Assembly (NCBI GenBank): GCA_027946555.1
Contig: JAPEVC010000159.1
Coordinates: 1-64,000 of the forward strand
Direction: 5' to 3'
Source of the DNA: Gnomoniopsis sp. IMI 355080
Taxonomy: Eukaryota > Ascomycota > Sordariomycetes > Diaporthales > Gnomoniaceae
DNA: 64,000 bases
In this document: positions 44,896-56,873 of the stretch, one piece after another
How the letters are laid out: every line of letters starts with the position of its first letter
Numbering within the stretch: position 1 is the stretch's first letter
The notes under the pieces: model-generated
Database searches by the model: none
Seen by the model: the letters and a program-made list of their open reading frames with translations, nothing else
What the model was told of the DNA's origin: nothing
Position numbers and translations under genes: made by a program

Positions 44896-45694
44896 ATGAA
44901 CAGCATGATACTCCTTTTGCTGACGCTCGTCAGCTTGGCCTTGCCTCAAGTAACTGGCGCTCAAATCCACTACATGCAAGCGTCGAAACGTACCTACTCG
45001 GAGCACTGGCGCATGAAGAACCCTGTAAAGAACTGTACAGACCCTCAGTGGACCATGGAGGTGCTGCCTAATACCACGGCATCCATTTCAGTGGCGGATT
45101 GTCGCAAGGTCCTTGAAAACACTCGGTACAACAAAGGATACTACGAGGTCTGGGGTTTTGACAATGATAATTATGCCCCAATCACAGGATATCAGAGCTG
45201 TGTCTTCGCAGTGGCTCGGATGGATGCGGTTGTGCCTGGGGGCTATGCGGTGTAAGTTGGACCACATCTCCTCTACCTGCCCACAGCACGTTGGTTAGGC
45301 TGTGCTTGTGGGTCAAAGTCGTCCTACCCTCACGCGTGTCGTAAGACTAAGAATCTTCTAATCTTGACAATTTGCTAGCATCGGCAACGACGACGTTGTC
45401 TCTGCTGTCGCTGAAGTAATTGGAGGCCACACCAAAGGAGGTGTCGTGGGCTCAGCAGGAGTATGGAGATGCGGCCCTAACGGAGTCAATCTCCAGCTTA
45501 TTGTGTATAACGGTCTTGAAGGATGGCATGGAGATTCTAGTCGTGATGCTCCGATCATGAACATGTACGGAGACTGGAGCCCTACAGTCACCGCAACGGT
45601 TGCCGCTCCAACCGTTACGAATGTCCCTACCGAGACTCCTGTCAAGAAGAACATGACCTGGGAACAGCCTAGGCTGGTCTATAGGCACTTCTAA
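44896..45694 (+). CDS. Ecp2-like (Hce2 domain) secreted effector candidate
   Basis: Exons 44896-45251 and 45379-45694 (phase 2) give 223 residues. Signal peptide MNSMILLLLTLVSLALPQVTGA. Four cysteines in the mature chain at 47, 69, 102 and 150, spaced as in the Ecp2/Hce2 domain: NC.., VADCRKVLEN, YQSCVFAV, and after the splice V-IGNDDVVSAVAEVIGG..GVWRCG. Ecp2 of Cladosporium is a secreted virulence factor recognised by resistant tomato; relatives are widespread in fungi, many of unknown role. A Thr/Val/Pro-rich tail follows the domain. The ORF could extend 39 codons upstream, but only the internal ATG gives a signal peptide. Neighbours on the same strand are the HsbA-like gene and a FAD monooxygenase; no shared pathway evident. 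Confidence 0.72.
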
Positions 45695-46334
45695 TCATTA
45701 ACAAGGTCTTCATAGGGGGCAAGAATTGGATAAGGTGTTTTTGAAAGACTGGGCCGCCGAAGAAGTCGACAACATATGCCTAGGTAGCGCTGACTTAGTT
45801 GAGCTACATATTTGACAAGCTTGCATTGAGTCATATGTGATATTCCCGACTTAGTCTGGCTCCAAACCCACAAATTCCTGCTGTTGCGGGCTGGCTGCCT
45901 GGTAGGATTTTTCAGCCGTTCAAGCCCCAGACTGGCCCTGGACCACGTATATTGCATGATAGTGCTCGGAGCCAGACAAAATATGGTCCACGTTGTGCAG
46001 GATCGTGTATTATTACCTTTCCACCAATATATCGTATACAGTGGTCCTCGCGGTCCACGGGTCTTCGGCGCGGTTAGGGGGGTGGGCCAGGGATGTATGA
46101 GGTTCCACGGGTTAGCGGCAGCTCCAAGCTCCATGGATGCTCCGAGAATGAGCCCGGACATGAAGACGCTGCCCTCATTGCTTGCAAGCTATAAGAAACC
46201 GTTCCGACTATCAATTTTGCAGATCCTGAAGAGGATATATATTCCAAAAACTCATTCGGTGGCTCCACTTAGATATTGCCTACTCAGTTCATTAACTTAC
46301 GCTCTTGCGCTACTGTAGTAAAAATTCTGGCGAC
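45695..46334. other. Intergenic
   Basis: Between the Ecp2-like gene and the FAD monooxygenase; should hold the latter's promoter. Short frames on both strands not accepted. Confidence 0.6.
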
Positions 46335-47630
46335 ATGCCTCTCAACATTCTCATCCTGGGCGCCGGCGTCGCTGGGCCAAGTCTAGCAACCATGCTCCTT
46401 TCGAACCCGGCGACCGCCACAAATTTCCATATCACGATCGTTGAGCGTTCTACATCACTCCGCCAAGGCGGCCAACAGATCGATATCCGTGCACAGGGAA
46501 TTCCCGTGGTGAAGCGCATGGGCCTGCTGCAAACCATCAAGGACCGCTGCGCCAACGAGAAGGGTATGGCCCTCTTGAACACGCGTGGTGAAATGAAGGC
46601 CTTTCTGGGGACGAATGACACTGGGTCGGGTCCGCAAGGACTTTCCAGCGAGTACGAAATCTTGCGAGGGGAATTGGTCGATCTGCTCTATCACGAGAGC
46701 CTCGCCAGGGCGCAGAACAAGGCAAACGACGGCGTGGAAGTGCTGAAATACGAGTTCGGGAAATACGCAAAGGAGATTGCACAGCATGGCGATGGCGTCC
46801 ACGTCGACTTCTCGGACGGAACCTCGGGCGACTTCGACCTGGTCGTCGGTGCAGACGGGTATAGCTCACGCACGCGACGCATGGTGTTTGGAGAAGACGT
46901 CAGCGCTGCTGCGTTCCGCTCATTGGGTGTGTACAACGTCTTCTTCAATGCGCCACTCAACCCAGCGGTGGAAGACGATGTCTATGTGGGCAAAATATGT
47001 CACTTCCCCGGCAAGCGCGTCGTGGCTACGCGCACCAACAACATGCCCTACACCCAAGCGTTTTTTTCCACCATGGCGCCGTCACCAGAACTGGTGGACG
47101 TTGTGCCGAAAGGCATGCAAGCGATCGAAGCGCAGAAGGCTGCATGGGAGGCGTGCTTTAGGGGTGCAGGTTGGCGGTCGGACGAGCTCCTGGACGCCAT
47201 GAGAACGACGGATGATTTTTATACCCACGTCTCGGGCCAAGTCAAGCTCGACAAGTGGCATAAGGGGCGGGTGGTATTGTTGGGAGATGCAGGCTACTGT
47301 CCGAGTCCAAATTCTGGAATGGGGACGACGACTGCGCTTGTTGGGTGCTATATCTTGGCTGGGGAGCTGATGAGACATGGAAAAGATGTCGGTGCTGCTC
47401 TCGAAGGGTATGAAAGAGTATTGAGACCGTTTGTCGAAGAGGCCCAGACACTGCCGCCAGGTATTCCGAAGATGATATACTACGACACGAAATGGGGCAT
47501 CTGGTTACTCCATCTTATTTTGGGAGCTTTCACATGTTTGAGGCTTGACAAACTGCTTTATAGGATGTTGCCTGAGCAGAATGGAGACTGGAAGCTTCCA
47601 GAGTACCCAGAGCTGGATCTGAGTAGATGA
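46335..47630 (+). CDS. FAD-dependent monooxygenase (aromatic hydroxylase/TetX-like)
   Basis: Intronless, 431 residues, starting at the first ATG (46335) right before the Rossmann fold: NILILGAGVAGPSL with GxGxxG at 9-14 and ERSTSLRQGG for FAD ribose binding. ILRGEL (R111) and the DG motif DLVVGADGYSSRTR (~168-181) follow, and the GD motif VVLLGDAGYCPSP (317-318) binds FAD riboflavin. All three class A flavoprotein-hydroxylase fingerprints are intact, so it should use NAD(P)H and O2 to hydroxylate an organic substrate. The hydrophobic stretch near 395-415 (WLLHLILGAFTCL) may be a peripheral membrane contact. Substrate unknown; no tailoring-gene cluster around it. Confidence 0.92.
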   Translation: MPLNILILGAGVAGPSLATMLLSNPATATNFHITIVERSTSLRQGGQQIDIRAQGIPVVKRMGLLQTIKDRCANEKGMALLNTRGEMKAFLGTNDTGSGPQGLSSEYEILRGELVDLLYHESLARAQNKANDGVEVLKYEFGKYAKEIAQHGDGVHVDFSDGTSGDFDLVVGADGYSSRTRRMVFGEDVSAAAFRSLGVYNVFFNAPLNPAVEDDVYVGKICHFPGKRVVATRTNNMPYTQAFFSTMAPSPELVDVVPKGMQAIEAQKAAWEACFRGAGWRSDELLDAMRTTDDFYTHVSGQVKLDKWHKGRVVLLGDAGYCPSPNSGMGTTTALVGCYILAGELMRHGKDVGAALEGYERVLRPFVEEAQTLPPGIPKMIYYDTKWGIWLLHLILGAFTCLRLDKLLYRMLPEQNGDWKLPEYPELDLSR

Positions 47631-47786
47631 TATATTTCGAGCTGAATGAATTTGGTATAAGAAAGCTATGGGGACCGTACATAAGCAGGAGCAGCTGGCC
47701 TTGATTTTTAAATAATATTCTCGCTCATACTGGTAATATACAAAAGCAACCACCCCTGATCAACCACTCGTAAATCACTGGGCTAA

Positions 47787-48434
47787 TCATGAGCAGCTTG
47801 GCGAAGTTGTAGGCGCCACGGCAGCATTGGTCGGGTTAGTCTGCGAGCAGCCGTCAAGGTAGCCCAGCGCCGTGTCATCCACCGCAGCGTCATATGCAGC
47901 GCCACAGTTGGGATCACTGCAGTCAATTCGGGTTAGTTATATTGTATATACATACCAATGGATTCTGACTATTTCCTTGCACACAATGGCAGAACGAAAC
48001 CTCGCTTACCTTGCTCCACCTGTTGCGTTTTCAAAGTAAGAGCACATATCGTGCGTAAAACAATCCTGCGTGTACACATTGCCAATGGCAGTCCCAGTAC
48101 ACCCAGCGCCGCACCGGCCGTTGCAAGAGTAGCTAGATTGTTGGATCCCGTCAGTCATGTCTTTGCTTATGAACTTTTTCTTTGGTCAAAGACTGCGGGG
48201 AAAAGAGAGAAGAACGCACTCTCCGCCCGCAGCATTTGAGCCATAATTGCTGCCAACAACGCCGGTGTAAGTACAGGTTTGCCCGTCTGCGTTTGTCCAA
48301 GTGGCTGTTGCTGATGCACCAACTTCGAGGCAGGTAACGCTTCGTTTGTTGATGGTTGATAGTGGTGAGTCAGGCATGGCCAATGCAGTGGCCACGAGGG
48401 GCAGCACGGCAAGAAACAGACTATTGGTGAGCAT
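47787..48434 (-). CDS. Small secreted Cys-rich protein with phospholipase A2-like CxxHDxC motif
   Basis: Exons 48434-48220, 48132-48010, 47916-47787 (both introns phase 2) give 155 residues. Signal peptide MLTNSLFLAVLPLVATALA, then a possible Kex2 site NKR at 29-31. The mature chain has ten cysteines. Exon 2 reads YSCNGRCGAGCTGTAIGNVY followed by TQDCFTHDMCSYF: DC-x-x-HD-x-C matches the His-Asp pair (H99, D100) of secreted phospholipase A2 folds. Exon 3 adds DPNCGAAYDAAVDDTALGYLDGC. By composition and Cys pattern it is a conserved fungal secreted family I cannot name; esterase activity is inference. None of the three exons alone looks like a gene, so it is easily missed. Confidence 0.72.
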
Positions 48435-50637
48435 TGTTAGGGGATTATGAAAACGTTTTGCCCCGATTTGTGTTCACGACTGCGAAGATAATGAGGTTAT
48501 TGAAAAGGTATCTCGTTCGCCATGACAGCTTTGCAAGAAGGGAGCGAGTGCGTTCTGGATATATATGTATGCATGTACCCATCTGCTCACTGTTTCTGAT
48601 CGCCCAAGGCCAAGCTCCTTCATCTTACCGCTTGATGATCTGGATACCACATTAAGACTGGTACCAATTTGACGCATCGACAATCTCTGAGCTGTCCAGC
48701 AAGGGATATTTGGTGATCTATCTTTTCTGCTTGTCCAAATCGCGTCATCGGAAACGAGTCAATTCTGGCAAAGCTGGGTCTCATTGCAGTTTAGGCCCTG
48801 GAGAAATTCTCGGAGTTGCAATCTAAGGTCTGACGTTTGTCAATAGAACCTTCCTGCCGTCGCGGATCTTGCGAGATTCAGGAACACCCTCAACTGCACA
48901 ATATGAGTTTCTCATAAGAAGCCTCAAGTTTCCATCAGCTAGCTTAGCATGATGACTGGTCCGCTAAGCATTGTGGTCATGTCCTTCGGACGCATGTCCC
49001 GACTCAGGACCCCAGTCAATTATGCTATAGGCGCAAGTGACACTTTTGCGCGTCGTTGGATAGCGTTTGGTTTTCTCCTGGAGCAGTGAAGATGACGCTA
49101 TTCGAGGTCGTGTGGACGAGAGGGGGGAGAGCGAAAGGGACCGACCCACACAAGCTTGCAGTCTAGGTAACGGTCAATGTTTTATTTTGGATATTGCTAT
49201 AGTGCTGTTGTTGCTGCTGGTGCACTCTGCAATGTGTTATATGTCTAGAGCGTCTCAAGCATCTAGGTTCGGCCCGCGTCTGAGCGGCTGGAAGAACTCA
49301 ATTACTTACTTGTATTCTTTCCCCCAAGCAGTATGAGAGGTTGTAAGCTATTTAGGTATTCCATGTCTACAAATTGCATTATGATAACAGATCATCAAGT
49401 GCTTATCCGACCTGTTGTGGAAGAAAGTGGAGCTTTAACTTTGTTCCGTACTGTATCCCACAGAGGACGTGTGCTCCGAGTTGGGGGATGGGAAGGGCGG
49501 GGGAGGGGGTCCGGCGGACGTTTTTCTTGCAAGTTGGCTTACGCGGTAGGAAGCAACAAGAGAACGCGCCCTGCAACAACTTGTCCTAATCAAGCGTGAC
49601 TCTAGATCCAGACTACGACCCACTCACCACGTTGTCGACGTTCGAACAAGCTCAAACGGACGATGAAGAAACACGGGGCTGAGGCCTCGAGCGGTCGCTG
49701 TTGGTGAATTGTTAAGCTTGCAACACACAGGGTCCCCGACTTCCGAGTCCATAGCAGAAAACATGCTGTGAGAAAGGTGCAGGGCCGAGGCCGTTGAAGT
49801 TAAGGTGTCAACAGACGATTTGAAACCTTGACAGTCCCAGATCCCCACGATGGCCTGATCACGAACCCACGAGAACCTCAGAATTGGGGCATTTCACTTG
49901 TTTCCCCTGCCCACAAGAAAGAATAACATCACTAGACAAAGACTGGGTACTTAAGAAGCGTCCAATAGCCACTTCATCAGCCCAGTTGAATTGACTCGAG
50001 GGGAGAATGCTTTCCACCCAAGACTCGAAAGTAATTGCTATTTTTACATTGGCAAGATCTGGGAGGTGGTGGTGGCGGCTGCAGGGACGTCGAAACCCGG
50101 ATTTGGACCCCGGTCCTTCAAGGGTATTACCGCTGATCTTCCGCCCGTTATCCTGTTTGAAGACGAGTAAGCCCTGGCACTTTTCCTCGTTCCCTCTTCG
50201 TATTTGCTGTCAACTCCAAGAAAAAAAGACAAACAATGATTTCATTCAGCATTTGACAGCCCACAGCGGCTGGTCTATTGACCGTCATCTCCCCCTATAA
50301 TACAGTCCCTTTATTATTAAAATCGTCACTAATTATCGCCATCGGGGCTTGTTGACTTAGCAGAAATAACCTGCTTCTGGCCGGACCAGCTCGGAGGAAT
50401 TGTTTGTTATTGAGCTCATCGTCACTGGGCCCGGTGCCCAGCTAGACGTGACGCCCTCAATGCCTTAATTCACCGATTTCGATAACTCACTAATAAAGAC
50501 CACCTTGACTTTCCCGCCTTTTCGCGTCTTTTCTCCCTCAGTCGCTCTCGACAACTTTTTTTTCCATTTGTTCTAGTTGACCCGAGTTAAAAAGCTCCTT
50601 TTTGCCTTTTTCTTCGGGCAATGTCCACTCGCTTGTA
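48435..50637. other. Long intergenic stretch
   Basis: About 2.2 kb. Promoter of the small secreted protein at the left, C/T-rich leader of the proline-rich gene at the right. No ORF above 97 codons and none with recognisable features. Confidence 0.6.
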
Positions 50638-51724
50638 ATGGAAGTTCGGAATGGAAAGACAACAGTATGGGTACCGCGAGAAGCCTTCGAGTCCGTTCAG
50701 CGACTATGGAAGCCCGAATTCAACTGGATCCCCGTCCCGGTCGACCGGTCTCTCCCGCCCTCTCACATCGCCTACATCGACACCAACGGGCCCGTCTCCC
50801 CACTGCCTCCGCTACCAAGGCCGCCCAAAACGCCTCTGGACTCACCGCCGGAACAACCCTCTGGTTCTGATCGCAGTGGTGATGGTGGTGGTGCTGGCTT
50901 GACTCCGCTGCCCCCCTTGACGCCTTCGAAGAATAACAACAACAATAGCACGGTGCCAAAGACGCCGCGTACGCCGCTTGATCTACCGCCGCTCAACACC
51001 GGTTCGCTGCGTCCGGAGGAGGAGCCCGAGTATTTCTTTGGTCGAAGTCCGCAGGAGTTGGAGACGGCGATCACGGCCGGTTTCAGTCCGGGGGATGACT
51101 CGGATCGGCCGAGTACACCGTCCACAGCGACCGAGCCAGAAAGCCCATCCACGCCCAAGGACATTGGCAGTCCCGGCCTATCGGACCCGAAGATTTGGGG
51201 CCAATCCCACCAGCAGCAGCAGCAGCAAGACCAAGTCGACGATGTACAGGCCAACGATGATGGTTCGCCAGACCTTGCTGAACGCATGCTTGGTGGGCAG
51301 CACCCATCGGAGCCACCTCAGCTCCCTCTGAACGACTACACTTCTGTCCCCTGGAAGATGTACGAGAACCTCGGCGACAAATGGAAGATGGTCGACCCTC
51401 GGCCCAAGTACCGACCTGCGCATCCGGGTCTCAAGCCCGCGTCCTGGAAGCGTCTGGACGGCAAGCGCGACGTCAAGATGAAGGATCACTGGCGGACGCA
51501 CAAGCGGGATGAGGCGCACTGGGATGGGAGTGAGAAGGGCTTTGCCGTGCGGCTCGAGATGAACCTCGAGATGGAGGTGGAGATCAAGGGGACTGTGAAT
51601 GGGGACATTACGCTATCCGCCGAGGCTCTGTATGTGAGTTCCCCCACTTTCTAGGTGTTTCCTCATTCCTGTTGTGAGATGTGTAAGAGATGCTGATGAG
51701 TTTATGTGTGTGTAGGCATTATGA
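50638..51724 (+). CDS. Proline-rich hypothetical protein
   Basis: Starts at the first ATG (50638), MEVRNGKTTVWVPREAFESVQRLWKPEFNW as opening (shown in part: conserved-looking, ordered). Residues ~45-225 are low-complexity, Pro/Ser/Thr/Asp-rich with repeated PKTPxTPLD(L/S)PP and a Gln run coded by CAG repeats (51211-51230). The C-terminal ~110 residues are again ordered and charged (PWKMYENLGDKWKMVDPRPKYRP, FAVRLEMNLEMEVEIKGTVNGDI, in part). The frame runs to 51654, but a GTGAGT donor at 51634 and a TAG acceptor at 51715 give a phase-0 intron and a short last exon (..EALY-AL-stop at 51724); either end is possible. Family not recognised; TP sites suggest phosphorylation. Confidence 0.7.
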
Positions 51725-52468
51725 TACTGGCGAGCCTCCTTTTATGATGTGAAGATTTATTTGTGTACGATACGAATTTCTTTGGGCTCTAATAGCATGT
51801 AAATTAGGCATTCAGGATGGCGATCTGGTGAGCATCAGCGTGGATTTGATATATCGCAGTGGGATTTTAGATGATACCCCAATTTAATTGTCCGACACTT
51901 CAGCTCAAGACTACTCAAGGTCCATGGTACAGTACATACCTGTCTGTGCAGCGTCTCGAGCGGGATACCAAATTGGCCATGCAAGCACGACGTGCCCCCA
52001 ACTTCAATCATATCGGTATATGGAAGGTTGTCATAATTCTTGACCATGCAGATGGTAGCGGGGCAGCGACTTGATTTGCTTGGGTTTATCCAGCCATTGT
52101 CCGGAACTGGAGAGGTGCCGCAACTGTCTCCGGACTTTAGCCATCGACGGGATTCCTTTGGTGCACGAATACAACGACGTCGTGGTAGTATCTGAGACAT
52201 TGTCTGGCCATTCTGCTAATGCGGCCCACAAAAACAACCGGAAACAATGATCAAGATACTTTCATTAGCAACGCACAATCACAATCATATCCAGCAGACA
52301 ATACCAATGCTGAACGCCGCAGACACAAATGAATTCTCAAGCAGAGGTGAACCGAGACTTTTGAAAGCCAGAATTCTGGAATAGCAGAAAGCTATACATA
52401 GCAAGCTTGCTTCGAATACCTAAATGCTCCGCCACTTTTACCTGTTTGAATATGACACGGATTCTTGA
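51725..52468. other. Intergenic
   Basis: Between two + strand genes. No gene accepted; the minus-strand frame 51835-52200 has no recognisable feature. Confidence 0.6.
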
Positions 52469-53848
52469 ATGCCGTACTCCTGGATGGTCGAATCCCTCGA
52501 AATGGGCGCCGCCAGTGGTATATCCACCGACGAGCTCCAAGCTCTCGCAGCCGCACAGCCTCCTATTCAACCCAAGGGGGCTGCTCTCGCCTTCATCATC
52601 GTCTCTGTGATCAGTTACGTGCTCGCCTTTGTAGCCATTAGCCTACGAATTTACGCTCGCGCATTCAGGGAAAAGACTGGTCGCACGATATGGGGATGGG
52701 ATGATACCTTTGCGGGACTTGGTATGGTGAGTATTTCATCTCATTCATCAAACACGAGCTGCATCGTGTTTTTGCAAAATAAAGATTTACTAACAATGAT
52801 ACTGATTGATGTTGTATTATCTCTCAGATTGCGTATTCATTCGTATTCGCCTACAGCATTCTAGCCGGTACCTATGGCCTCGGCACACCAGACGATGAAC
52901 TAACCGCGCCCCTCGCACTGAGAGGGATACAATACAACACATGGTGGGAAGTATCCTACTGCGTCTCCATCAGCTTCACCCGCACCTCCATCGGCATCGC
53001 CGTCCTCCGCATCGCCGTAGCAAGGGCCCACCGCGTGGCCTGCTGGTGCCTGATCCTCGTCTCCAACCTGACCTACCTCGGCGGCATGATCTGGGCGCTC
53101 TCGCACTGCGCCAACGCCCAAGTGCAGGGTACCCTCTCGGGTCACTGCACGGGCGACTCCATCATCCTCCCGCTTAGCTATGTTGTCTTGATTACGGCAG
53201 CGCTGTGCGATGCCGGGTTTGTTTTGGTGCCGTTCTTGGTGGTACGGAGGCTACAGATGCGGCCGCGGCTCAAGTACACGCTTATGGCGGTCATGGCGAT
53301 GGGGAGCCTGGCGGCCGTGTTTTCGACCGCTCGGTTGCCTTGGGTGTCGTCTTTGCCGGTGAGATATGGGACGTTGTGTAAGTGTGCATGATCAAGACGT
53401 GGGCGTTTCCTCACTGTTTCTTCCAAGTACTGACACGCGCAATGGAACAGATCAGGGTGTTTTCATGTGCATTCTGTCAATGGTGGAAAACATGATTGGG
53501 CTGGTGTTTGGATCCCTCCCAGCGATAGGCAAGATGTTGCGCCTGTATGACAGACCCACCAAGTCACAAGCCGTGAAGCCATCCGAGAGAATGGGTGACT
53601 ATTCATTTGGTGGGACGCCTTTCACTCCTCTGAGTGGCCCCACGGAGCTGAACGAACTCCGCCTCGTACCCAATGGGAAAGGAGAGAGTCAGGCTCGGAT
53701 TTGGAGCGAGTTTAATACAGTTGCAAGCACGTTGCTAGATACAGCAGATGACGAGAGCCTACAGAAGAGTTTTGGAGGGATTGCGAAACAACTTGCTTTT
53801 GATGTTGAGGAGCAGAGGAGGGAGAGTCTTTGTCGAGGATCTATGTAG
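52469..53848 (+). CDS. Rhodopsin-fold integral membrane protein (PTH11/SAT4-like)
   Basis: Exons 52469-52726, 52828-53377, 53451-53848 (phases 0 and 1) give 401 residues. About seven hydrophobic helices: AFIIVSVISYVLAFVAISLR, IAYSFVFAYSILAG, the block around YCVSISFTRTSIGIAVLRI, CLILVSNLTYLGGMIWAL, YVVLITAALCDAGFVLVPFLVV, YTLMAVMAMGSLAAVFSTAR, and GVFMCILSMVENMIGLVFG. The motifs WGWDDT after helix 1, a Cys pair in the extracellular loop (HC..GHC) and the ending VEN..IGLVFGSLPA are hallmarks of the large fungal rhodopsin-domain family that includes PTH11-type receptors. The ~130-residue C-terminal tail is cytosolic and Ser/Thr-rich. Ligand unknown. A second, more diverged member lies at 60486-61834. 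Confidence 0.85.
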
Positions 53849-54821
53849 TGTCTAGAGACTGTGGAAGTAAGCATTGCTCGACTGGTCGCTTTGACAATGG
53901 AACAGTGATGTGAAGCTCCAGCATGAATATACCTAGCATTTTCTCGTTGATACCGTCCCATTGCCCTAGACAATCCTGGGTGCCGTTTCTTTATCATGTG
54001 TGGGCTCTGCCTCCCAATGCTTGGAAATCCAAATACAAATTTACTATATTCTCTTCATACATATAGTGCTCCAGTTAGCTGTCTTTATCAAACCTGTGTC
54101 CTCAAAAGGAAGAGGAAGAAGAACACAATGACGAACTCAAGCCCGGCGACTCGGCACCGGAGTCGGCAATGCGGGGCATCCGTCTCGTCTCGCGCCCAAA
54201 GGCCCGAAGCGCATGGCCCAAGCTCCCTGAGGAACGAGACCCCGAGCTGACCGGGGAGGGTCCCTGAGTGACGTCAGGCCGCACGCATGGCGCCCCACCT
54301 AGAAATGGGCGCAATTGGGGGGAAAATGAATTGGGACTTTGACCTCATCGATTTTGTGCACACACTTGCTTGAGCTGGCTCGGTCTGGCACCCCCAAGCC
54401 TGTTTCGGTGCCGAAGACTGACGGAATGGGCGAGCTTGTTGCGCGAAGGAACGAGGGCTGGCTTTTTGTACAAAACGACCCTTTTCTTCCTCTCTTACCA
54501 TGCTTGATCTGAGTGAGAGCTTCTACTCCATTGATACAGGTTTCGACTTTACTTTCGTCATACAATAGACATCTCTCCTCTCCTCGCTTCTTATCTCCTC
54601 ACTGTTTCCCAGCCCTCTGCATTGTGATACCCCGGATACAGCGTTTTACAGCGTCCAGCTTATTTCGAGAAGGCATCTTCCCCAAATCATTTGTTTAGAG
54701 ATACACCATCTTCTCTCACGCACGTCACTGCATCACCGGTCGATAAGCCACCGGGTCTCATTCACGCCAACCACATCTCGTACACTTTCTGAGGTGGTTC
54801 ATCAGAAGGGCAATCTTCACC
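53849..54821. other. Intergenic
   Basis: 3' flank of the rhodopsin-fold gene and leader of the carrier gene. No ORF accepted. The last ~200 bp are C/T-rich. Confidence 0.6.
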
Positions 54822-55855
54822 ATGTCCAAGACGGAGCAAAAAGGGCTGGATTTGCCCAACTATGGCCTGGCAGACTACACCAAGTTCTTTGGAGCGGGTG
54901 CTCTCGCCGCGACTCTCACACATGGCGTACGTATCTTATCTGCCCATGCCAGCCTCTCTTACCATCGATGATGGGGACGCCCAGAGCTAACAGAATTCCA
55001 TAGGCTGCCACCCCAATCGACGTCGTCAAGACCCGTATCCAAGTCGACGATGCCATGAAAGGCCTCAATATGCTCAAAGCAGGCCGCACCATCATCGCCA
55101 AAGAAGGCGCCGCCGCCCTCCTGACCGGATTTGGCCCCACCGCCGTTGGCTACCTCGTACAAGGTGGCGGCAAGTTCGCCGGCTACGAGTATTTCAAAAA
55201 GAAGTTCATCACCCTCTCCGGCTCCATGGACAAGGCCATCGAACACCGCACCGCCATCTACCTGACCGCCTCCGCCACCGCCGAGTTCTTCGCCGACATT
55301 GCCCTCTGCCCGCTCGAGGCCACGCGCATCCGTCTCGTCTCCCAGCGTGGGTACGCAAGCGGCCTCGTGCCCGGGTTCCTGCGCATGGCGCGCGAGGAAG
55401 GGTTGCGGGGGTTTTACTCGGGCTTCGTGCCGTTGCTGTTCAAACAGGTACCGTACGCCGTGGGGCAGTTCAGCGTGCACGAGGCCGCCAATGAGGTCAT
55501 CTACCGTACCATGGGACCCGAGAGGAAGGCGAAGTTGTCGCACTTGCAGACGACTGGTGTCGAGTTGACTTCCGGTGTGGTCGCCGGTGTTGCGGCTGCC
55601 GTGCTATCGCATCCGGCCGATACGTTGTTGTCGGCCATCAACAAGGGCGCAGGGGACAAGAGCCAGAGCACCACGAGTCGGATGTTTAGCCTGGCTAGGG
55701 AGTTTGGCCCAAAGAGGCTAATGCTTACTGGATTGGGTCCGAGGATTTTCATGACTTGCGGCTTGGTGGCTGGACAGTTCGTTATTTACGCACAGTGCAA
55801 GGCGCTCGTGGGAGCACCACCCAGTATCGAGATTCACAAGGAGGAATCTTTATAA
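54822..55855 (+). CDS. Mitochondrial phosphate carrier (Mir1/PiC type)
   Basis: Inner-membrane carrier moving inorganic phosphate into the matrix with H+. Exons 54822-54926 and 55004-55855 (phase 0) give 318 residues, the usual length for the family. Three repeats are visible by their signatures: ATPIDVVKTRIQVD (PxDxxKxR), CPLEATRIRLVSQ, and SHPADTLLSAINK. The sequence FGAGALAATLTHG-AATPIDVVKTR across the splice and the block LVQGGGKFAGYEYFKKK are typical of phosphate carriers rather than ADP/ATP or other carriers. The start has a strong context (CACCATG). No cleavable presequence seen, as in yeast Mir1. Expected to be constitutively expressed. Confidence 0.93.
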
Positions 55856-56873
55856 AATAATTCATATCGGATCTTTTGCAGGAAGGGAGCGAGCGAGGTT
55901 TTGGTGGAATGGTTGCGGCGTTCGACGATACCATAGAAGGGCCAAGGCGAAGGAATAGGGCTAACAAAACTAATAAAAGCTTATTGATCCAACACCCCCC
56001 CTCCCCGGGTACCATCAACACAATCCCAAATAAGATAGACGAACTGTCAACTCAGGCTTTCACGACTCATGACTAGGCAAGTCAGATGTGCGAATACAAG
56101 GAACTCGACAGGTCACTGCAATGCGCGTGTCCAGACTCTCAGTCGCCGACAGCTGGACTTAAAGTAGTGTCTGGGGTAAAAACTGTCAAATTTTCTTCCC
56201 TTTTTTTCTCACTTTGCTATATAATCCCCCGCAAATACCAAGTTTTCAGGACCAGACCGCCAAGACGCAACAGTTGTAGCCTTTGTCTTCTCGAAGTGCA
56301 CGACGTCAAGATACCACTTCAGTCAACAATGAAAGGAATTACTCGAGTCAGAATAACGGCCTCAACGCTCTCCCATTATAGGTTCGTAGATATCTTTCTG
56401 AAATTGCACGAGAACTACTACCAGTCCTCATGTCAGCCCGCTAATGAGCGATGCCTGATATCTGGCCGGCGGTGGTGGGGGTACTCACTTCTTTAAAACC
56501 CCCCAAACCGCCCCCAGCTATAATATACCCTACCTATTGGTATACTTATGCGCAGCGACTGGTCGCTCGCTCGCTCGCATCTATCGCAGTGGAAACTAGT
56601 AAGCAGGAAGTAAGACGGAGGTTACACTGCACATTTTAAATCTCACCACGAGACCAGGGCCCCGGTTTTCAGCTAGGAATTTTGCGTCCACTCAAAACTG
56701 CTTACCTACCTAGATACCTACCTCCTTGCCCAGCCAGCTGGGCCTTTGGGAAAATGGAACTCCCAACATCTTTAATTTTCAAGTTGGTTTCCTTTGAACG
56801 CATTGATTTTTTGCCTTTGGAATATCTTGAGTCATTTCCGAATACAGCAGTGGACTAGAGGAAACAGAAGAAG
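55856..56873. other. Intergenic
   Basis: About 1 kb: carrier 3' flank, a CGCTCGCTCGCTCG short repeat near 56563, a decayed CTACCTAGATACCTACC at ~56706, then the promoter of the Ser/Thr-rich membrane protein gene. Confidence 0.55.

Noticed and set aside
50085..50150. tRNA-like stretch (GGGTCCAAATCCGGG on the minus strand)
   Set aside because: The T-loop sequence and stem do not fit a tRNA, and no matching acceptor or anticodon stem could be paired.
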